Assembly: GCA_026120035.1 (NCBI GenBank)
Contig: JALRME010000002.1
Location: forward strand, 1,550,001-1,614,000
Length of the DNA stretch: 64,000 nucleotides
Direction of reading: 5' to 3'
DNA from: Coleophoma eucalyptorum
Lineage: Eukaryota; Ascomycota; Leotiomycetes; Helotiales; Dermateaceae
Shown: in pieces, positions 1-9,528 of the stretch
Position numbering within the stretch: the stretch's first letter is position 1
Layout: the number at the start of each line of letters is the position of its first letter
Position numbers and translations under genes: made by a program
The notes under the pieces: model-generated
Told to the model about the DNA's origin: nothing
The model's database searches: none
The model's input: only the letters and a program-made list of their open reading frames with translations

Positions 1-2838
1 TCAGGCTCTAGCAACAGTGCAGGATCTTATAACTCTGGTGACGCATCCCCAGCTGCAGTGGCAAACACACCATCGGTTCAGACAGCTGTTCCTGTACTGT
101 CTCAGAATTTGAATTCCAACTCAGAAACTGTTACGACAACACCTGGGTATCCTGACACTTCCAGCGGCGTTGTATGGACTGCAGAAGCCACTGCCACTGC
201 AGGCTATAGCTCACAAGGAAGCTCAAGTGAGAGCCTGGTATTAGTCACCAGCATTTTGGCATCTTCCGGAGGTATATTTCTTGCTTCCATTCAGACTTCT
301 ACGGTCATTCGCAGTGTGTCAGTCTTGGTGACCGCCACATCTTCCGGGACAGCTCAAGTACTGCCTACACTTTCGGGACAGACTCCTGCCACTACAGGAT
401 CGGTTATAACCAGTGTCTCGATTGCAAGTACTCTTGGGCCCCTGCTTCAGACCTCAATCATTGCACCAAGCATATTTCTCTCTGCAACAGCAGCTCCAGC
501 TACGTACACAACATCTGTCGCCATAACGCCGGCCTCGGATGATATTTTCCAGCCAGTTGCTACTAATTCACCTCCCTCTACCATTCCTAGTCGGTCGGAC
601 CATCCGCTTTCGCAGTTAGGAATAACAGTACAGGATACGCCTGTCGGAACGAACAAGTTTTATGCCAACTTCTTTCTTGGAACACAAACTGCCTCTACCT
701 GGACCCACCCTTATTCTGTAGCATGGGCAAAAGGCGGTGGAGCATCGACGAGCTGGGGCATGTCAATTCAGCATGTAGACACAGATCAAAGGGTTTATGG
801 ACCTGATCCAAATGTGGATCCGGTAGAATACTTCATAGATCCTATCGGTATTCAATCTATTGTTCTTTCAGCTGTGGAACTTGGGTCTTTCACAAGCCTT
901 ACAATCGACACAATCACTGCCTTTTCTGCAAATGTCAATCTATCACCAAGTCCTGGAGCAGAGCCTGCGATTACATTTCCACTGGTACAAGGAATGGGTT
1001 TCATCACTGCAATCTATAATGGTGGAACTCCGATCTTGCAGTCAGGAGTGTATTTCAGAACAGTAACAAGGGCAAATTCAAACCCAAAGACGGGTGTTAC
1101 AAAGTATATCATTGTTCTCGAAGACGGAACAACTTGGATTGTATATGCATATTCGCCAAGCGGAGCCGACCTTAGCTTTATTGTGGTCAGCAACGGACTT
1201 GTTCAGGCAACATCGAACTGGGATGGCATAGTTCAAGTTGCGAAGGATCCTGGTGGAGAGGCAGAAACACTCTATGATGCAGCATGCGGAACCTACGCCA
1301 CTTCTGCAGCATTATCGGGTTCAGTTAGCGGTACAACAGGAACATACTCTCTATCATTCTCGAAAGCAGGATTTGATGACAACACCCTGTTGATGTTTGC
1401 TCTTCCTCATCACGTCCAATCGTTCTCTGCTAGTGGTATTGGATCCGTAACTACCCTCACTTCTTTACAGCTCAATACGTCAACAAAGGGTGTAGCTACT
1501 GCAGTTGTTGCGGATACATGGTCCTTCACTGAGAGCCTTCCGACTTCCATGGGATTCGCTCCTTGGTCGCCATCCTCGGGTAGTCAAAACAAATTGAGTT
1601 CTACCACTATCTCTACCATCTTGTCGGTGGCAAATAGTGAGGTCTCTCAGAACATGTCTTCTCAGACAGACTTGAACTCTATGTACTACAGCGGAAAGGT
1701 AAGTGCCATAAAACACTGCCTGATGTGTGTATACTAACAACATTCAGGCACTTGCTAAGTTCGCTGGAATCATCTATACGATTAATGATCTTTTGGGCGA
1801 TCAAGCACTTGCACAGGCCGGTCTTGCTAATCTTAAACAAAGCTTTGCACTCTTTACTTCGAATGAACAACAATTTCCATTGGTACATGATAGTAAGCAC
1901 CTCTTTGTTTGTTATATGATCTTCACTGACTCTCGTTGCAGCTGTTTGGGGTGGCATAGTCTCGTCTGCATCCTACACGACAGGAGATCCTAATGTCGAT
2001 TTTGGGAATAGCTACTACAACGATCACCATTTCCACTATGGCTACTTTGTCTATGCAGCTGCTATTATTGGATATTTAGACCCTACCTGGCTCACTCCTG
2101 ATAACGTCGCTTGGGTCAATGCCTTGGTTCGCGACTATGCAAACCCAAGTACTTTAGATACCTACTTTCCTGTGTCTCGCAACTTCGACTGGTATCATGG
2201 GCATTCTTGGGCGCATGGTCTATTCGAGACTTTTGATGGCAAAGATGAAGAGTCATCTTCCGAAGACACCATGTCCGCATATGCAATAAAGATGTGGGGA
2301 AGTACGATTGGGGATGCGAACATGGAAGCACGAGGAAATCTACAATTGGCTGTCACTGCTCGTGCTCTTCAAAACTACTTCCTTTACACTTCCAACAATA
2401 CCGTGGAGCCCGCGAGATTTATCGGCAACAAAGTGTCCGGTATCTTGTTTGAGAACAAGATCGACCACACTACATACTTTGGCACTAATATTGAATACAT
2501 ACAGGGTATTCATATGATACCTCTCCTTCCTTCCTCTACTCTCACCAGGACGCAAGAATTTGTTACCGAGGAATGGAATACCTATTTCAGTAATGGACGT
2601 GCAAACAATGTTGTAGGTGGTTGGAAGGGCATTTTGTACGCAAACTTGGCAATTGTACAACCCGAGGCGGCTTGGGCATTCTTTTCGCAGAGTGGTTTTG
2701 ATGCTACGTGGCTCGATGGTGGAGCAAGTCAGACTTGGTATATGGCTTTGGCCGCAGGTGAGCTTTCTACTCTTTGCATACGGTGATTTATCCTAGACTA
2801 ATCACAGGTATATAGGATTGGGAGGAACATCATATTAG
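1..2838 (+). CDS. ENG1: GH81 endo-1,3-beta-glucanase, 5'-truncated by window edge
   Basis: Hydrolyses internal beta-1,3-glucan bonds, in fungi for wall remodelling and cell separation. The frame is open from base 1, so the start and any signal peptide lie outside the window. Exons read 1-1698, 1748-1892, 1942-2757 and 2816-2838 (893 residues visible, phase-consistent, TACTAAC branch site in the first intron). The first ~190 visible residues are Ser/Thr-rich and probably O-glycosylated, as in secreted Eng1 rather than intracellular Acf2/Eng2. The GH81 domain begins near the motif HPLSQLGITVQDTPVGTNKF. Catalytic-region hallmarks are YNDHHFHYGYFVYAA, RNFDWYHGHSWAHG and FDGKDEESSSED, the last with the conserved acidic cluster, and WLDGGASQTWY near the end. 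The last exon was chosen because it gives the family-like ending AAGLGGTSY and then a TAG; using the earlier AG at 2806-2807 gives an immediate stop. The frame stays open after this stop (see findings). Confidence 0.9.
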
Positions 2839-2842
2839 AAAT

Positions 2843-2844
<2 letters not shown>

Positions 2845-2881
<37 letters not shown>

Positions 2882-2910
2882 GTGATGGTGATGATGATGA
2901 CGATGAAGAT
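2845..2910. repeat. (GAT)n trinucleotide microsatellite
   Basis: About 22 units, mostly GAT with GGT, GAC and GAA variants towards the 3' end. It lies 7 bases after the GH81 stop and in the same frame, where it would read as an Asp-rich run. Confidence 0.95.
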
Positions 2911-3574
2911 AATGTGACTTACGAACAGGTACGATGGACAGCCGAGAGCTATGGACATATATACGAGACCATACAGGATTATTGCATCAATGATGATATC
3001 CATGGATTATGTCCAATTAATACTACGACATCGCAAGATATAGAAGGGAGGGAAATTTGGATTCACTTTTTGCGACATGCATGGGATTGGTACGGCGCGT
3101 TTGAACGATTTATAAAGATTGCACTAAATTGGTGGAGGATTGGATGGACGTCGAGTTTGAAATCTGGAATTTGGGCATTTTACCTTGCGCATAACATCTT
3201 CTGGGCCGTCCGATATACACATGGCATCTTTTTTCCGCAGATCTTTTAATGTCTTTTCTTCAGTCACTCTTTTGAAAGGCAATGTGTACGATTTTCCGAA
3301 TCTCTCGGTCCTTTTTATTTTCAGCGAGATTCTGCACTGTGAGACTACTGGATGGAAGTGAGCAGAAAGTACATATCTGAATGCCACCGAAATATATTTT
3401 TAATAGTTATTCAATCACTACGAGAGCTAAAATCAGTAGCATATGGGATACGTCTAGATTACGTATCCATGTCTTTGGTAGCTTGCACGGATTTATTAAT
3501 ATTATACTTATTCTTTTCATCCACATTCCTACTTCCGGATCACTGAATTCCATATTACAAAAGACTAAAAGTTT

Positions 3575-3634
3575 TACTAACTTTCTCACAATCCACCACA
3601 TTTCTATCACTTTAAATTAGTGAAAGTTAGTTAA
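3575..3634. repeat. Short imperfect inverted repeat
   Basis: Arms TACTAACTTTC (3575-3585) and GAAAGTTAGTTA (3622-3633) can pair across a loop of about 35 nt. The setting is AT-rich. It could be a 3' end or hairpin signal or chance. Confidence 0.5.
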
Positions 3635-5081
3635 TGTTACAGCTACCAGTGCAGGCGTCGGGCGCTAGCAGTTAGTCCAATAAGACTTATCATTATAATG
3701 TAGGAGACTTAAGCATTTTATGACGTATATCTCTTATTAACTACTAGAAACTAGTACAAGGACAGTAGCATATAATAAATATATACCAATTAAGCCAGTG
3801 GTATATACGAGATGTTTAACACGATTCTGCGTGGCTTTCCGACCCTTGCCGAAAAGCAAATATGAGACACTTCCCAAATCCCTTCCGAAGTCCATCGTGA
3901 CTCCCCTTGCCTTCTCATCGTAGACCAGTCCTGGAATCAACTGAACGATCATCAGCAGATCTAGATATCAGTGAAGTAAAGAATCTCCCTGCGGTCAATC
4001 GCGACATCGGCCCACCATCCGCCAAGCTCGCTTAACTTTTCTTTTCATCGTCAGAAGGGCAAAACAGCTCATGTCTTGACATCAACCTAGCTGCAGCTGG
4101 GCATGTACCCTGTCATCCCAGAAGAAAATAAAGGTGCAGCATGCCTACACTTTTACAGGGTTGATTCTTAGTACCCATATCTAGGATGATGTGCCGTTCT
4201 CGGTTGCCTACTTAACGGAACGGATTGTGGTAGATCTCGGCTGGAACAGTATCTCCCTGGGCACTTTATCTACCCACTGTATTTGTTTCTCTGGAATCTT
4301 GGGCGTCATATTGTACGCCTGATGTGTTCATCCCTAATTTTGTTCAGGAGAATACGGCAGGAGAGGGTGGAAACTTTGTGTGGTACAGATAAATGAGGCT
4401 GAGGTTCTTGTGCAAAGCTTAATTTCAAAGGCTTGGCTTTGGAATATCGGACCACTGCCACTTTCCTAGGCAACGAATTTTGCCCTCCATCTCAAGAGGG
4501 TAGCGAGAAATTCGTGCGTCCAGAGAGAAAGCAGAAGTGACATTCAACCTGGTCATGTCTTTTTTACACCCTGCAGGGTCAGAAAGTTCTTGTCTTATCA
4601 GATCATGCACGATACTCAGGAACATCTTCGGCCGGCAGTTCGCTTGCCGGTGATCGTTGTTTCGAAACGTACAACTTCCGAGGGACTTTCTCTTGGCTTC
4701 CAGCTTGCATAATTATTACAGAGCGACTTCGCCGCTGGCATTTCGGGACAAGCAATGTTCACCTGCTATTCGTGAGTCACAGTTGATGCGAAGAGCTCTC
4801 CGCTGTTAGGACCACATGTAAGCCCGAATACCAGGTATCTCGTCACTATGGATGACGCTGGCCAAGTGAGCGAAGGATCACTTGAACTTGGCAAGGCCGA
4901 TGAGAACGGAGATTGTTGCACGCAAAGAGAAAACTAACATGCAGTTACTCAAAGAGTTTTTCTACCACGCATATATCATGCTTAGTATAAGAGAGCTGGT
5001 GGATTCCTGAAACAAAATATCTGTTTGTCCGCTCATTAGACTCTGCTTTTTCGTCTGTTCTATGTGTAGGTAGCTTGCAAT

Positions 5082-6568
5082 ATGCGTTCATCCGACCTTT
5101 TACTCTCTTTTGCAGCAACTGCCTTGGCAGCACGTCCATTTCTGAATGAGCCAGATACTGGGTACGTTTCCGTGAACTCACAGCGCATACTATGCTAACA
5201 TGGCACAGTATCGATGATGTGATGGGAAACTTGACGGCCGGCGAACTTCCACCACTAGACCAAATCATCGGCCTCCCAGATTTTGAATGGGCATTTCGCC
5301 ATGCCCGTCCTGCAAAGAACTATACATATTATCGTAATGGAGCTGCTGGCGAGTGGTCATACAGAAACAACCTGGAGGCCTACAGCAGATTCCGTCTTCG
5401 ACCACGAGTAATGGTTGATATCACGAATATTGAGTCGACTTTGAGGTAGGACTTCGTGCTCATTTTCCGTTTTGGAATTCTAGTAACTAATTCCATGAAG
5501 CACTACCATTCTTGGACACAACTTCTCGGCACCTTTCTTCATCAGCCCTGCTGCCAGAGCCGATTATGCGAACGAGGTTGCTGAAGCCGGTCTTGTCCAG
5601 GGTGCATATGAGGGCAATATTCTTTACATGGTAAGAAGCTGTGGGATCTAGAAATTCTATGAGCAGCGCTTATGAAAAATCTACAGGCAGCATTATATGC
5701 CAAGCTTTCAATCGAGGAGATCGCTGCAGCTAAGCCTGCAAACGATACCCAGGTTACCTTCCAACAGGTATATCTAGATACCAACGACACAGCTACGAAA
5801 ATCATCTTCGAGAGAGCTGAGAAGGCGGGCTCAAAGGCCATTGTCTTCACCGTAGACTCTGCTGCAGACGGAAACAGACATAGAGCTCTGCGATATGGTG
5901 TCGGTTCCGCGTAAGTGCATCGATTTAATATCTTCAGATTCGTCTCTAACATCGCTTCCTCTTGACAGTGACTCAAGCTATTCATACATCACAGTAAGTA
6001 CAAACCCGCCTTCGGAATAACACATGCTAACAGTAATCCAAGTGGGACTACTACCAAAAGCTCCAAAATATGACCACTCTCCCCGTCATCATCAAAGGAA
6101 TCATGACCGTTGAAGACGCCGTCACAGCCGTTGAGAAGGGTGCACCAGCTATCATGCTTTCCAACCACGGCGGTCGCCAACTCGACGGCTCGCCATCAGC
6201 CCTAGAAGTTGCCCTCGAGATCTATCAACAGGCACCTCAAGTCTTCAACCAAACCGAGGTCTACGCCGATGGCGGTGTCCGCTATGGTGCCGATGCCCTG
6301 AAGCTTCTTGCCCTCGGCTGCAAGGCTGTGGGATTGGGTAGACCCTTCATGTACGCCAACGCGTACGGTGCGGCCGGTGTCAAGAAGGCAATTGATATTA
6401 TGAAGCATGAGATTGCTCTCGATGCTGCAAACATGGGTGTTGCTGATATTAAGAAGATCAACCCTTCTTTCGTAAGTTTTCTTGGATGCCTTCCTGGTGA
6501 AAGGGTCTTTTGTACTGACTTGCATTTTCTTTTAGATGAAGTGGGAGAACAACAACTGGTACAGCTAG
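5082..6568 (+). CDS. FMN-dependent 2-hydroxyacid oxidase/dehydrogenase, probably secreted
   Basis: Member of the glycolate oxidase/lactate dehydrogenase (cytochrome b2 core) family, oxidising 2-hydroxyacids to 2-oxoacids with FMN. Seven exons: 5082-5161, 5209-5445, 5501-5630, 5687-5910, 5969-5993, 6043-6471, 6536-6568; all phases join, giving 385 residues. It starts with a short basic, then hydrophobic signal peptide (MRSSDLLLSFAATALA). Visible family residues are YYRNGAAGEWSYRNN (substrate Tyr), VYLDTN, the TVDSAADGNRHR region, the active-site Lys in LPVIIKGI, the catalytic His/Arg in LSNHGGRQLD, and the phosphate site DGGVRYGAD...GLGRPF. No cytochrome b5 heme domain is present. It ends in a tiny last exon (MKWENNNWYS). 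Oxidase (H2O2-forming) versus dehydrogenase, and the substrate, cannot be told from sequence alone. The exon at 5969-5993 is only 25 nt. Confidence 0.88.
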
Positions 6569-6612
6569 ATTATACGCCATGAAGAGAATTTGAAGTAGGG
6601 GATTTAGTTCTT

Positions 6613-6644
<32 letters not shown>

Positions 6645-6908
6645 GTTTTGCTGAAACGAAAGAACTTTCAGTTGATAAGAGGCCTTTTTTTGAGCTGCAG
6701 ATCTTTAGACTGTGCCAAGTCGTATCAAAATTTACCATGCAAGATCAATGCCCATCCTGATATGACGCTTGAATGAATAAGTATTAAGATATATAGAATG
6801 TCTAGAACAAGCTTTCTGTTCGTCTTAGCTATGAAATTAACCATCTCGAGAGAGTACCAGGTACTTTCTCTGTCGTTAGTATGGAGCCCCTGTATGTTTG
6901 CAAGGAGC
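6569..6908. other. Convergent intergenic spacer
   Basis: 3' regions of the FMN enzyme (plus strand) and phospholipase C (minus strand). Apart from the TA microsatellite nothing recognisable. Confidence 0.7.
6614..6638. repeat. (TA)n microsatellite
   Basis: About 12 TA units in the 3' region of the FMN-oxidoreductase gene, followed by GTATATG. Confidence 0.95.
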
Positions 6909-9019
6909 TTAAGAGCTGTAGGTTACACTAAAGGCATCAAACCATGTCTCAGCGGAGTCAATCTGCACAGACCCAGTAGAGCCAATCGTCAGATACATGC
7001 CATTTTCCTTCTGCAAAGAATAACCCTTGCCAGCACGGAAGGAGATCACATAAGTCTCAGCTACACTCGGGTTCGTACTCAAGCTTGTGTGGCTGGCGAG
7101 GTATCTTCCATCCTTGGCACTGCTCAGAGTGAAGTTGTTCCCGCCAGTTTGGATCTCATGTACCACCCAACGATGTCCAATATCATTATGGGTAGTTGCA
7201 GCTTTAGTAGCGGTGATATCAGACCCTGATGAGTTGGCATTGGTAAGGGCATAGCCGTTCATCTCAAATGTGAGATAGCGACCTTCAGTAATTTGTCCAC
7301 GGACAGGCTTAAAACCTTGCTCTGAAAGAGCTGCAATGTCCGTACTTTGGTTTCCGTAGGGGACAGTAGGTCTTTGAACAGCGTACGTCGCTTCGCAATA
7401 ACTCGACCCGTCGTATGTTCCGCTGGAGTCAGTATGTGGTGCTGGTGTGTCAGGCAAAACAGGAACAGAGTAGTCTGGCTTAGAAAAGTCGAATGCACTC
7501 AAGAGGTTAGACATGTGCTCCCGTCTCCAGTGGACCATTTGATCCGTCACGACATTTCTTCCCTTGGCAGCTAGCCAATTCTCGATGAACAAAAGCTGGG
7601 AGTTATGGTCTGCATGCTCCGTGAAGACGGATCCTCCTCGCGTCCAGGGAGACACAATGTAGAAAGGCACACGGAATCCAGGGCCGGAGTAGGTATATCC
7701 AAACTCGCTGTATGGGTCTTCGAGCCATTCGCCAGTCGTTCCATTCGGGGAGTGGTAAGGAATTACATGGTCTCCAAATCCCCCCGTTTCGTCGTAGCTG
7801 ACCATCAAGACTGATTTGTTGTATGCCGGCCCACTCGTCACTGCATCCACAACCTGTTTCTGTAGCCATGCACCATCTCTAGGAGAATATGGTGGATGCT
7901 CCGAAAGTTCTGTAGGACCAATGATGTACGAGATTGCTGGCAAGGTGCCGTTTGCTGCTCTGGCATAGAAAGCGTCTAAACCTAGGGTAGCCATTCCTCG
8001 ATCTGACAATGGTGTACCGGTTGCTGCATCTTGGAACTGTTCAAACCATGCGAGTGGGTTGTCGTCGAAGTTGTCGACGTCTTGAAAGACCTGCCAGCTA
8101 ACATTGGCAGCTTGGTATAGTTCAGGGGCGGTCTTCCATAGCAGTGGATAGCAGTTTATGCCATCAGAATCACAACCTAATACCTTGTTAGATTATATTA
8201 ATATGAAGTATTCTGATTAGAAGCCTACCTGGAGTTTCGTTATTATCAATATATGGATATCCACCTTCCGAAGAAGATTGAGGAGAACCGGGGACGTTGT
8301 TGGATCCAGAAACCCAGGTAACCCGATTAGGATTTGTAGAAGCGATGACTGATTCCTGTGTTTGTTTAGGAAAAATCTCAAGCTTGCGACCATTTTCGTT
8401 GTCAATTACTAACCTGGTACATATCACCTATGGTCCAGGCATCTGCAATGGCATAGTGCACGGGAATATCACTTCTCTTGAAATGGCCCCAACTCCATGG
8501 GGTATTATTCGTAGCCCAGTGGTTGTTCAGGTCTCCATTTAAAGCGGCATGGTTAGTATCCCAGCCGTTATCTCCTGCAACCATGCACTGAGTGGCATTC
8601 AGCCAGTCACCTCCTTGATAGTTGATGTACCAGGGAAGTAAATAACTTGTCGCATTGGTCAACGTAGAATCAACTTCTTGGTACCAGATTGGCTTCCCAG
8701 AATTGGGTGATGAAGATGGGTTGAGATGCACATTTGGATCTGAAAATCCTCGGACACCTGCCATGGATCCAAAATAGTGATCAAATGCTCGATTCTCTAT
8801 CGCCAGAATCAGCAATCTTCACCAAGAAGGAATAGAAATCCCCGAGTCCCGAAAACTCCAAATAAACACAAGTAAAGGAAAACAACCAAACTCAATAGAC
8901 TGACCTTGCATAAAAAGGATAACATGTTCAACATCGGCAAGAGAGCTGGCAATCGCCGAATTCGCCAGCAGAGGGAACATGACGGCAAGAGAGTGCAAAA
9001 TGCACTTTGGAATCGTCAT
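6909..9019 (-). CDS. Phosphoesterase-family phospholipase C, secreted
   Basis: Bacterial-type, non-hemolytic-like phospholipase C/acid phosphatase family (PF04185), expected to cleave phospholipid headgroups. Minus-strand exons 9019-8905, 8796-8414, 8355-8229 and 8176-6909; phases join to 630 residues. Signal peptide is MTIPKCILHSLAVMFPLLANSAIA. The hallmark motif follows at residues ~39-48 (ENRAFDHYFG), split by intron 1 (108 nt). Further family motifs are MVSYDETGGFGDHV, PGFRVPFYIVSPWTRGG and FTEHADHNSQLLFIE, which carry metal or catalytic acidic and His residues. About 120 C-terminal residues form a separate domain with repeated G-x-YL units (EGRYLTF, DGRYLAS, NGMYLTI), suggesting a beta-trefoil-like fold. 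It is divergent from the multicopper oxidase. Headgroup preference is not predictable; a related phosphatase activity is possible. Confidence 0.88.
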
Positions 9020-9528
9020 ACTGAAAACACAGGGATCAGCCCGAAATCAATTGATAGAGTCAGATATCCAAAGAAATCTGGCAACGCAAAGTAGGGCCCC
9101 TTCACTCAAATATATGTCTCGATTCTCGGCAACTTCCACGCAACACGCACCGTCGTCAACGTACCCATGTGCTAAGCGAGACTACCACATCAACCAGTCC
9201 ACTGCACAGCACCACAATACTAATTGGAGCCAGATGACAAGACAACGAACGAAATGCTGCACATGTTCCCAAATTAACTGTGATCCAGTTTGCAAAAATC
9301 TTCTAGTTTAACGATCAATTTGGCAGGCCAGCAACGGTGCACTATATTTCTTCCAGCTCAGAAGTGGGATTGTCCAATGATACGAGGGTTGTAGTCCGCG
9401 TGCTTCCAGCTGGCTGCCCAACCGGTTTATCAACCCCGCGCACGACTTCTCCCTCGCGTGCTCAACGGCGTATAAGTTGGAGCCGTTTTCCATGACCTGG
9501 AACCTTGCTAGTTCTTTGTGTCCCTGGT
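9020..9528. promoter_or_regulatory. Shared divergent promoter region (phospholipase C / multicopper oxidase)
   Basis: 509 bp between the two divergent start codons. No coding signal. It must hold both promoters; the plus-strand gene has a TATA-like element. Confidence 0.65.
9471..9476 (+). promoter_or_regulatory. TATA-like box of the multicopper oxidase gene
   Basis: TATAAG, 53-58 bp before the chosen ATG at 9529. The nearness to that ATG would favour one of the later in-frame ATGs as the real start. Confidence 0.35.

Larger units (their letters stand above)
2839..5081. other. Intergenic region between GH81 and FMN-oxidoreductase genes
   Basis: Contains the GAT microsatellite, an open frame to 3249 in phase with the GH81 gene, an AT-rich stretch at about 3360-3800 with a short inverted repeat, and then sequence without recognisable coding. 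A weak TATA-like box (TATAAG, from 4986) lies about 95 bp before the next start codon. The small frame on the minus strand at 4425-4625 has no recognisable domain. No RNA gene seen. Confidence 0.6.
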
